A stretch of 37,386 nt of DNA from NCBI GenBank assembly GCA_964480705.1, contig CAYZPC010000011.1:1-37386 (forward strand), read 5' to 3'. Shown here in pieces: positions 21,805 through 29,535 of the stretch. Position 1 is the stretch's first letter. Each line of letters opens with the position of its first letter. Below the pieces are notes generated by a model that saw nothing but the letters and a program-made list of their open reading frames with translations, was not told the origin of the DNA and did no database searches. A program made the position numbers and the translations under genes. This DNA comes from VGJJ01 sp964480705 (GTDB lineage Archaea; Iainarchaeota; Iainarchaeia; Iainarchaeales; VGJJ01).

Positions 21805-24800
21805 GTGCGTATGCGTAGTATTCGTGCCCGTTTGTTGGGAGTGGAATTGATTTGGCTTTTTTTGATAGTATTTCTTTTTTCTCACGTCGTGGCGCAGAGC
21901 GTGGATAGCGCAGACCCCCTTCCGGAGTCTTTTTCCATTATTTCTCCTCTCGCGGGGGAGGTTGTTTCCGATGAGGTGGTTTTTTTCCTCAAGGTGGATG
22001 ATTCTTTTTTGGATGGGAAAGCCAGCATATCGTTATCGTCTTCTCCTGATAACGAATTGCTCTCGTTGAACGCGGAAAATGGGTGGATGGCCGAGTTGGA
22101 TGTGAGTGCGTTGGAGAATGGTATTCACTCCTTGAACGTGTCGTTGTGTTCATTCACGTGCGAAACCAAAACGGTTGATGTGGTGGTGGAAAAAACGGTC
22201 AATGATATTTCTGCACTGCCAAATGCGGAAGTTGAAGGCGATGGTGAAATTTCCGATGATAAATTGGTTTCTCTTTTTCCGTCAAATTTGGGGGGCGCTT
22301 TCGTTTTAGTTTCGGAGGAAAATTTCGAGCAAACGTTTTCGTCGAGCGGTGATGCGTGGTTAGTTGAGCGTGGAAAATATTCTGCAAAATTAATTTTTTT
22401 TGATTTTCCTTTTTCGCAGTGGAATGTTGACTCGGTGGATGTGCAATCGGACGCCGCCCTTCTTTCATTGCATGAACTCTCCATTTCTTCTTCCATCCCA
22501 TTGGACGGGGTTGACCGCACACCCGTGCATTTGTTTCGCGTCGCGATGGGTGTTCCTTTTTCCTCATCTTCTTTTTCATTGCCCGATTCGGTGTCAAATG
22601 AAGTGGTAATTTGTGACTCGTTTGATGATGCGTTGAATGCTTGCTCGGGCGAATGGGTGGAAATAACTCCTGATGCGGGTGCGTTTGACCTTCCGTTTTC
22701 GTCTTCTCCTTTTGCATTGGCCATTTTGTCTCCTCCTCCCGCTCCCATTTCTCACCAGATTTCGTTTTCCAACCTCCCGGGAGTGTTTCATTTGTTTTCC
22801 ATTGAAAAAGGAAAAGAGGGTCCTTTTCCCGCGGAGGCATTGTCTATTCACGAAGGCACGTACACCGTGAATGGTTCGTGGGAGGATATTCCCTTGTTAA
22901 ACGTTCAACTCACGGATGTCTTGTTGAATGAAAGTGGGACAATTTTCACGTTTGAAACCCTTCCGTTGGACGATGGGAGTGTGTTGCTTTCGTATGCGAT
23001 TCCATACACTTTTTCATTTTCTTCATTTCGACTTTCTTCCCCATTCAATACTGTGTTCGCGTGCGACGACTCTTCCTTGAGCGCGTGTGATAATCCTGTC
23101 GCATTGGATTCGTTTTCCTTCCCTTCGTCTTCCGGAAAATTGCTAGTGGTGCGTGAAGCCGTACAACCTCCTTTTTTGGATGAAAATACCTCGTTGCGCG
23201 TTCCTTCCGAGTTGGAGGAATCCATTGCCTGGTTGAGAAGTTTGCGTCAAAACATGCGCTATTTTTCGGCAACGGATTCATTGCTCACATATCCTGCGCT
23301 GGGACAATTGTTCACCAAGATGGAAGTGGGGGTGGAATGTGCGCCGCGCGTGGACCATCCCATAATTAATTCTGCGGAAGAAGGAGATGCGTCTGCGGAT
23401 GTTTTTTTGCCTGAATCAAAACCTGTTTTAGAAATTCCCCCATTGGTTGACTATTCCAATGCGTGGGAAAATTCTCCTGGGTTAAACGTATCAGAGTCGA
23501 GTGAAGAAAACATCCTTGCGTGTGATGGCGTTTCGTTGCAAAACACGTTCACGGCTATTTCGGCGTTGCAGGATTATGAAAACACCGTGTTTGTAGGAGC
23601 TGCTCCCGCGGTGAAGCACGTGGTTTCCCTTCGCAACGATACTTCCGAAGCGCAAACGCGCCGTGTGGGTTGGCGAATGATTCTTTCCGGAGGAAGAGTG
23701 GATTCGGAAAAGGAAACGCTTTCTCCCTCTTCCGCGTATGAGCTTATTTCTCCTACGAAAAAATATTTGGACGATTCAAACACGACATTGGCACAAGTCG
23801 AGGATGCCGTGCTGCGTTTCTCTCCGTCGAAAAATGAACCGTATTTTGGTTCCTATAATTTCTCTGATTTAGTGTACACGGGATTCGACCCCCGCGTTTT
23901 AGTTCACAAATTAAATGGCGTCACGGTCGTGGACACCATTTTGAGTGTCACTCTCGCTCCGTTTGAACAGTTGGATTTGGACCCCACCGTCGTATTGAAT
24001 TCGTCTTCTAATTATTCAGCGATGTACGCCGGTGCTTCCAATAGTGATTTTTTGGGCAGAACATTCGCGCGCTCGTTGACGGTGATTGGAGATTCAAACT
24101 ATGACCAGAACGTTCCCTTGTATAACGCAGTGCAAATCTTGAATATGGATAATGATGCGTATGCCAATGACTTGTTTATTCCTGCTGCGCTGGCGGATAT
24201 TAATTCCAAAACCAACGCAGGGGCGTTGTATGTTATTCAGGACGCCGACACAAAGTTTGGAGATAAATATGTGGTGAATTCGAATAATTACACGTATCGT
24301 TTTTCCGGCGGCATGGCAAATGATTTACTTACCTTTCCTGGTCAACCCACTCCCGGGTATTATTTGAAGGACACGGATGGAAACGGCTACACAAACGATT
24401 TGGTGATTATTGCTTCTCGTGCGGATTATTCGGCGAGAGATGGGGGGTCGATGTATTACATTAAGGATATTGATACGAAGGCAGCGGGTAATTATGATTT
24501 GAATAATTCAAATTTTTACTTTGCGCGCTATGATGGGTGGCATGCTAATGATTTTTTAGGTGATTCATATGATTCGGGGGAGGCCATTCAGGTTGGTGAT
24601 TTTGATAATAATGGAGTGACCAATGATTTGGTGATTAGTGTTCCGCGTTCCAATACGAATGGCGGCCGTGAAAATGGTCAGATTTCTTTGTATAAGGATT
24701 TCAATAAGTTTTCAGGAACGCGTGTGGTGAATCAATCCACTCCGAGTTGGTATCTTTATGGTTCTGCCTCAAACAATGATGATTATCTTGGCGGCCAGTT

Positions 24801-26892
24801 GCTGGGTGTTCCAGGTTTTTACGTGTTGGACATGGATGGGAATGGTTTTAGAAACGATTTAGTGGTCGTGGCCCCGATGGGTGTGTATGATGATTGTGAT
24901 CAGGAGGCATTTCCAAACTGGGGTGCCGTGTATGTGGTGAAGGATATTCATCGAAAATCCACCGCGAATAATGTGTATTCGTTTTGTATGCCTGTCGGTC
25001 CCACTTCGTATAATTATTATTTCTACTACAATGCCTATGCCATGGCGTATGGCCGTACGGGGGACATTAATTCGATTCAGTTTTGGGATTTGAATGGGGA
25101 CGGGGTGTATGCCGACACCGTGTTTATTTCTCCAACCTATACCAATACACAGGGGGCAATTCTCATTCAAAAAGAATTATTCAAGTCAACCACTACTGCT
25201 TTTACTACGGGCACCACTATTTTATTTTATGGGCGTAATGCCAATGAAAACCTCGGATTAACTAATCGTTCCGGTCCCGCTGTGCAATTGGTAAATGCGG
25301 ATGGGAATGCATTTGCCAATGATATGCTGGTGAATTGTCCATTCTGCGACATGTTTAATTCTATCACATTTGGCACACGAACCAATTCGGGAAATATTAT
25401 TATCAAGCATGATATTAATCGCATTAATACTGCGCAATCGTTTGACACTGGTATTGGCGGGACGGCTGGATTAGTTTTGTATGGCTCACGCTATGTGGGT
25501 TCAAGTGCGAATGATCGTATAGGTGATGTGAATGGTTCCGGCGATGGCGTTTTGTTGAAAGACTTGGATGGCGATGGCAAAACGCTTGATTTGTTTATTT
25601 CGGGTTCGAGTATTGATACGTACGCCACCGACACGGGCGCGGTGTATTGGATTCAGGATGTGAATGATTTTACGGGCGGATTGAATGGAACGGGTTCCGG
25701 CCGTTATTTATATGATTTTGATTTGAACAAGGACGCGAATTACACGGCGCGCTGGTCCACACCCACCGCATACGATCGTTTAGGCGACACGAATCGTTCA
25801 CACGATTCCGCTCCCAAAGTGGTGAACATCGACAATGGTTCGGCATCAAATGATTTGATTATGCTGGGCTCATTCGTTGATGTGAATGGTAAAACGGATG
25901 CGGGTGCGTTGTACATTGTGAAGAATGCCAACACTAAATCCGGCAATCAGGATTTGTCTAATTCGGCAAACTATTCCGTGATGTTTAACGGCGCCGCGTC
26001 TAATGAGTATTTGGGTTGGAACGTGTATGGGGGGAAAGGGTATCAGATTGTGAATATTGATGGGAATGCGTATGCGAACGATTTGCTTATTTCGGCGGCA
26101 CGCGTGAGCGATAATGGAACATTCGCGGGTGCACTGTATGTTATTACAGATGCCGACACCAAGTCCGGTGCGTTGGATTTGAATAACTCCGATAATTATT
26201 ACAAAAAATACGTAGGGGGAGCAGCGAATGATTTTTTGACATCCACGCTGCACAGTGGAGAGGGTGCCCAATTAGTGAATTTGGATAATAATGCATCCGC
26301 GAATGATTTGCTTTTGGTGAGTGTTCAAGCCGACGCGAATAGTGTCACAGACGCGGGAGCAGTATATTGGTTGCAGGACATTTACACGTTGAGCGGAGGC
26401 GGCGGTCCTCCGGCGAATGATTATTCGTTTGTTGTTTCCTTGCCTTCATCCGGTTGTACGTCTGGAAAAGGCCGTGTGAGTGCGGGAAATGGGGCGTGTG
26501 AGAAGGGTTATTTTATTCCCACGGACTTGTCGGGTTTATCGGATGAGAATCAGGTCAATCCCGAAGGCCAGTCGCAATCGCAGCCTTTTTTTGTGTATGA
26601 TAATCAGAGCACAAGTTCAAGTGATTTGAATATTTTGTTTGATTTGAATGGTTCCTTGCCCGCGGCTATTCAAGTGAAGGTTTCCAAAACCTATTTTGGG
26701 TATGCTGGTTCATGTACGGGAAACACGGACACGAATTGCTTGCTCGTTTCTACCACCGCGACGAACATTGGAAAGGCAACGTATTCCGCGGGAACGCAGG
26801 ATTTGAATATTTTTATTTGGACGGATTTTGTTTCCGCGGATGTGGCGCAGTATGATCGAAATGTGGATAGCAATAGCATTGCCTCCACGTGA
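21805..26892 (+). CDS. Giant exported surface protein with about ten FG-GAP-like repeats
   Basis: The protein has 1,695 residues (GTG start; ATG at 21811 is possible). A signal peptide (LIWLFLIVFLFSHVVAQ) is followed by about 700 residues of beta-rich, Ser/Pro-rich sequence. From about residue 733 to 1531 come some ten repeats of 65-85 residues of the form NDFLG... VVNIDNNAYANDLLISAA...AGALYVIKDADTK, with Ca2+-type loops (DMDGNGF, DLDGDGK, DFDNNGV), like the FG-GAP/integrin-alpha propeller family. A Cys-containing domain closes the protein. No membrane segment or LPXTG-type anchor is seen at the end. It is probably a secreted adhesin or surface-layer component and heads a set of exported-protein genes. 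Confidence 0.85.
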   Translation: MRMRSIRARLLGVELIWLFLIVFLFSHVVAQSVDSADPLPESFSIISPLAGEVVSDEVVFFLKVDDSFLDGKASISLSSSPDNELLSLNAENGWMAELDVSALENGIHSLNVSLCSFTCETKTVDVVVEKTVNDISALPNAEVEGDGEISDDKLVSLFPSNLGGAFVLVSEENFEQTFSSSGDAWLVERGKYSAKLIFFDFPFSQWNVDSVDVQSDAALLSLHELSISSSIPLDGVDRTPVHLFRVAMGVPFSSSSFSLPDSVSNEVVICDSFDDALNACSGEWVEITPDAGAFDLPFSSSPFALAILSPPPAPISHQISFSNLPGVFHLFSIEKGKEGPFPAEALSIHEGTYTVNGSWEDIPLLNVQLTDVLLNESGTIFTFETLPLDDGSVLLSYAIPYTFSFSSFRLSSPFNTVFACDDSSLSACDNPVALDSFSFPSSSGKLLVVREAVQPPFLDENTSLRVPSELEESIAWLRSLRQNMRYFSATDSLLTYPALGQLFTKMEVGVECAPRVDHPIINSAEEGDASADVFLPESKPVLEIPPLVDYSNAWENSPGLNVSESSEENILACDGVSLQNTFTAISALQDYENTVFVGAAPAVKHVVSLRNDTSEAQTRRVGWRMILSGGRVDSEKETLSPSSAYELISPTKKYLDDSNTTLAQVEDAVLRFSPSKNEPYFGSYNFSDLVYTGFDPRVLVHKLNGVTVVDTILSVTLAPFEQLDLDPTVVLNSSSNYSAMYAGASNSDFLGRTFARSLTVIGDSNYDQNVPLYNAVQILNMDNDAYANDLFIPAALADINSKTNAGALYVIQDADTKFGDKYVVNSNNYTYRFSGGMANDLLTFPGQPTPGYYLKDTDGNGYTNDLVIIASRADYSARDGGSMYYIKDIDTKAAGNYDLNNSNFYFARYDGWHANDFLGDSYDSGEAIQVGDFDNNGVTNDLVISVPRSNTNGGRENGQISLYKDFNKFSGTRVVNQSTPSWYLYGSASNNDDYLGGQLLGVPGFYVLDMDGNGFRNDLVVVAPMGVYDDCDQEAFPNWGAVYVVKDIHRKSTANNVYSFCMPVGPTSYNYYFYYNAYAMAYGRTGDINSIQFWDLNGDGVYADTVFISPTYTNTQGAILIQKELFKSTTTAFTTGTTILFYGRNANENLGLTNRSGPAVQLVNADGNAFANDMLVNCPFCDMFNSITFGTRTNSGNIIIKHDINRINTAQSFDTGIGGTAGLVLYGSRYVGSSANDRIGDVNGSGDGVLLKDLDGDGKTLDLFISGSSIDTYATDTGAVYWIQDVNDFTGGLNGTGSGRYLYDFDLNKDANYTARWSTPTAYDRLGDTNRSHDSAPKVVNIDNGSASNDLIMLGSFVDVNGKTDAGALYIVKNANTKSGNQDLSNSANYSVMFNGAASNEYLGWNVYGGKGYQIVNIDGNAYANDLLISAARVSDNGTFAGALYVITDADTKSGALDLNNSDNYYKKYVGGAANDFLTSTLHSGEGAQLVNLDNNASANDLLLVSVQADANSVTDAGAVYWLQDIYTLSGGGGPPANDYSFVVSLPSSGCTSGKGRVSAGNGACEKGYFIPTDLSGLSDENQVNPEGQSQSQPFFVYDNQSTSSSDLNILFDLNGSLPAAIQVKVSKTYFGYAGSCTGNTDTNCLLVSTTATNIGKATYSAGTQDLNIFIWTDFVSADVAQYDRNVDSNSIAST
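24004..26397 (+). repeat. Ten degenerate FG-GAP-like protein repeats
   Basis: The repeats are marked at protein level by ND(F/L/R)LG about every 70-80 residues, an aspartate loop and an AGALY-type strand. At DNA level they are not identical, so this is an old tandem expansion. Confidence 0.75.
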
Positions 26893-26925
26893 ATATGTTT
26901 AACGAGTATTTGTTTGGGTGAAAAA

Positions 26926-27705
26926 ATGGTTGAAAAAAAAATAATGGTGGTTGGAACACTTGCATTCATTTTAGTGGCGGCCATTTTTGTTTTCTTTTTT
27001 TCGCCACAATCTTTTTATCCATCTCCAAATTCTTCTTTTTCCTCGTTTGATAATTGTGAGAATGTGGATAGAGCTGCGTATGAAGTTTCTCCCGTGGTGT
27101 TTGCTGAACTCCCTCCTCTTCCGCGTTGTTTTTATTCAGTGGTGAAAAAATTTCACGACCACTCTTTTAACGATGCGTCTTTTTTTTCCCGCGAGTATTT
27201 TTTACAACCCGAGTTTTATCCTAATTTTTTGGAGCAAGGATTATCTTTTTGGAAAACCCCTGATGGTGAGCGTTATGGCGTGGTGGGTTTTGGTGCTTTT
27301 CCCGCAGAGCAAACTATTTCACTTTCGCCGGGAAGTTCAAAAGTGATTCGCGTGTTTGTGCATAGTGGTTTTGGCGTGCGTTCGTTTCAGGGTATGAAAC
27401 TGGTTCCTAGTTTCAAAACCCTTGCGCAAAATGTTTCGGTTTCGTTGGATGAAGAAAGTGAAAAGGGCTTTTTGCTCGGCCCTTCATTTCCCGTTTTCAA
27501 TGAAAATTGGGCGAAATCGGTGGATGTTTTGGTTTCGGCAGACGCGAGTGCTCCCACGCATGTGGTGGAATTAGTGATTAAGAGTTCTCCCCCTTCTTCT
27601 CGCGATGAAGTAGAGTGGGAGCAGGTCAATTCGCTCTATTATTCTGCAACGCAGTTTGTGGGCGAGCAAACCGTGGCGCGTGTGTTCATTAAAGTGGTTA
27701 AATGA
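26926..27705 (+). CDS. Membrane-anchored exported protein, paralog of the gene at 28478
   Basis: The product has 259 residues from the ATG at 26926; GGGTGA lies just upstream and overlaps the TTG at 26914 of a longer frame. The N-terminus has one hydrophobic segment (MVVGTLAFILVAAIFVFFF), so the protein is either signal-anchored or cleaved. The outer part contains LQPEFYPNFLEQGLSFWKTPDG, GFGAFPAEQTISL and HSGFGVRSFQGMKL. The same blocks occur in the protein at 28478-29479. No known family is recognised; the later half looks beta-sandwich-like (VSVSLDEESEKGF, VELVIKSSPPSS). It may assemble with its paralog or with the large surface protein. Confidence 0.7.
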   Translation: MVEKKIMVVGTLAFILVAAIFVFFFSPQSFYPSPNSSFSSFDNCENVDRAAYEVSPVVFAELPPLPRCFYSVVKKFHDHSFNDASFFSREYFLQPEFYPNFLEQGLSFWKTPDGERYGVVGFGAFPAEQTISLSPGSSKVIRVFVHSGFGVRSFQGMKLVPSFKTLAQNVSVSLDEESEKGFLLGPSFPVFNENWAKSVDVLVSADASAPTHVVELVIKSSPPSSRDEVEWEQVNSLYYSATQFVGEQTVARVFIKVVK

Positions 27706-27720
27706 GCAGCACTTAACAAT

Positions 27721-27730
27721 GTTTATAAAG
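27721..27730 (+). promoter_or_regulatory. TATA box of the 211-residue exported protein
   Basis: GTTTATAAAG is centred about 40 nt before the ATG at 27765, with TTGAGGG as a ribosome site between them. Confidence 0.5.
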
Positions 27731-27764
27731 TCCGAATTTCTGGCCACTATGTTGAGGGTTTCCT

Positions 27765-28400
27765 ATGCGCTTTGCCATGGTGTTGGTTCTGTTTGTGATT
27801 GGCATTACATTTTTTTCATCCCTTTCTTTTGCAGCCACCACGAATACTACTGCCATGACGTGGGTCATTCCTTCGAATAAGTCTCACACCCTCACGTATG
27901 GTGGGGCGTGTTCGGCGTCTAATTTTTATTTTATTGAAAGCAATGGAGAGGATTCCGATATTGATGGAAACACCTCCAAAATTCTTCCTTACAGCGCAAG
28001 TTCCGGTGGTACAGTTTGTCAGTCTGCGGCCGTGTCTTCAATTACGGTAACAAATAATGGGAATGTTGCGATTAACATCGATGCTAATTTTCAGACCGGC
28101 CTTTCCGGAAATGACCAGAATGTGGGAATCAAAGTCTGGATGGGCACCGGCTCCGGTTGCGGAACAAATGGTCTAGGCGGTTGGCAACTCCCGTGCAGTG
28201 TGCAGTCCACCACCAATCCTGTTACTGCTGCCACGTGCCGCGATTTTAATATTTCCAATTTCACCACCACCGCGCGCTTGGTTTCCTCGTTGGGTGTGGG
28301 AGACACGAATCAACTTTGCTTCTCGGGCGAGTTAAATGGTGCTTACGTGGGTTTGTCGCAAGGTTCGATTGCTCGAAACTTTGACACGAATGCTTCCTAA
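27765..28400 (+). CDS. Small exported beta-rich protein
   Basis: The protein has 211 residues: a signal peptide (MRFAMVLVLFVIGITFFSSLSFA), then a Ser/Thr/Asn-rich domain with six or so Cys (GACSASN, TVCQSA, GSGCGTNG, LPCSVQ, TCRDFN, NQLCFSG). VSSITVTNNGNVAINIDANF is a typical CARDB/Ig-like beta-strand pair. The opening TAMTWVIPSNKSHTL resembles NAFTWYNIPDNSLEM of the protein at 29536, and the end (ARNFDTNAS) resembles the end of the large surface protein (DRNVDSNS). It is probably a surface structural protein; function unknown. Confidence 0.7.
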   Translation: MRFAMVLVLFVIGITFFSSLSFAATTNTTAMTWVIPSNKSHTLTYGGACSASNFYFIESNGEDSDIDGNTSKILPYSASSGGTVCQSAAVSSITVTNNGNVAINIDANFQTGLSGNDQNVGIKVWMGTGSGCGTNGLGGWQLPCSVQSTTNPVTAATCRDFNISNFTTTARLVSSLGVGDTNQLCFSGELNGAYVGLSQGSIARNFDTNAS

Positions 28401-28434
28401 TTCATTTAGCGGGGGCATTTTTTCCACAGGTTGA

Positions 28435-28443
28435 ATTATATAC
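28435..28443 (+). promoter_or_regulatory. TATA box of the 333-residue exported protein
   Basis: ATTATATAC is centred about 39 nt before the ATG at 28478; a strong AAGGTGAT ribosome site lies between them. Confidence 0.5.
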
Positions 28444-28477
28444 GTCAATAACATATAACGCTGTTAAGGTGATTCGT

Positions 28478-29479
28478 ATGGATGTCCCGCCTCATTCTCA
28501 TGTTTCTTCTTCTAATTCAGTTCCCGATGATTCGCATGTTTCTTCTGGAAAACACTGGAAAGAATACATGGGGGTCGTGGCTCTGATTGTGGGCATCTCC
28601 GCACTGGTTTTTGTTTTTGCATTCATGAATCCCTCTTCAACTCCCGCAACGGGTTTAGTAGTGGGCCCCGCGCTCGATAATGCAGTGCTTCAACCAAGCG
28701 AGTCCAAAGAACCTATTGAAGTCTCTCAAACGTTAAGCCGTCAAACGTATTTCAAAGAAGCGTTTTTGCCAAATCGGGATGCATATGATTTGTTTGAGCA
28801 GGCTGCTGAATATGTGAACAAGCCTGTTTCGGAAATGCCTTCTTTTTTTAGTTTGCAGGATGAGCGCGAAATTTTTTACGCATTGCCTGCCATTCCGAGT
28901 GATTTTGGTGAGATTGCCTATTTGTTAGCATCCGGGCGCTATTTTGCTATTGAGGGTTTGGATGAATCCTATTACAAGCAGCCGGAAATTTATCCTGGGT
29001 TTAAAGAAAATGGTCTGCGTTTCTGGACGAAGCCCGATGCAACAAGTTGGGCGACGAATGGGTATGGCACGTATCCTTCCGAGCAGTTTGTGGATATTTC
29101 TCGCAGTGAAAATGGTTCGTTTGAAGCTACTGTTTTCATTTATTCCAGTTTTGGTGTGCAAACATTTCAAGGAATGACATTGTTTGCTGATTCGGAGTCC
29201 ATCAAAAATTTTGATATTGAAATTTCTCCCAACACATTTGTATTAGAGCCCAATTTTCCAAAGTTTTATTCGGATTGGGCGAGAAAAATTACCATTAAGG
29301 GAACACCTAAACCAAATACTCCTGCTGGATCGTACACGATTGCCATGAATGTGGGGGTGCCCCCTTCCGATAAGCAGAAGGAGTGGTCTCTCCTCTATCG
29401 CTCGCTCTACATGGATGGGGCTTCCGGCATCCGTCCGAGTGGAAACCAGGTCATGCTCACCGTAAACCTCACCGAATAG
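28478..29479 (+). CDS. Membrane-anchored exported protein, paralog of the gene at 26926
   Basis: The product has 333 residues. The ATG at 28478 is chosen because the ribosome site AAGGTGAT ends 4 nt before it and overlaps the GTG at 28469 of a longer frame. A short Ser/His-rich cytoplasmic tail precedes one membrane segment (MGVVALIVGISALVFVFAFM). The outer domain shares blocks with the 259-residue protein: QPEIYPGFKENGLRFWTKPD, GYGTYPSEQFVDI and YSSFGVQTFQGMTL. The closing part GTPKPNTPAGSYTIAMNVGVPP is an Ig/beta-sandwich-type tail. Its role is unknown; the duplication suggests a heteromeric surface structure. Confidence 0.75.
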   Translation: MDVPPHSHVSSSNSVPDDSHVSSGKHWKEYMGVVALIVGISALVFVFAFMNPSSTPATGLVVGPALDNAVLQPSESKEPIEVSQTLSRQTYFKEAFLPNRDAYDLFEQAAEYVNKPVSEMPSFFSLQDEREIFYALPAIPSDFGEIAYLLASGRYFAIEGLDESYYKQPEIYPGFKENGLRFWTKPDATSWATNGYGTYPSEQFVDISRSENGSFEATVFIYSSFGVQTFQGMTLFADSESIKNFDIEISPNTFVLEPNFPKFYSDWARKITIKGTPKPNTPAGSYTIAMNVGVPPSDKQKEWSLLYRSLYMDGASGIRPSGNQVMLTVNLTE

Positions 29480-29505
29480 TGTTTTTTGGTTGGGCGTCCA
29501 TTTCC

Positions 29506-29514
29506 TATAAAAAG
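29506..29514 (+). promoter_or_regulatory. TATA box of the 664-residue surface protein
   Basis: TATAAAAAG is centred about 26 nt before the ATG at 29536, the leaderless spacing; a weak GGAG is also present near 29530. Confidence 0.5.
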
Positions 29515-29535
29515 AACCATTTTTTGGTTGGAGTC

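Noticed and set aside
22125..22851. Long open frames on the minus strand inside the giant surface-protein gene
   Set aside because: They are shadows of the Ser/Phe-rich plus-strand frame, have highly charged, low-complexity translations, and no ribosome site or promoter.
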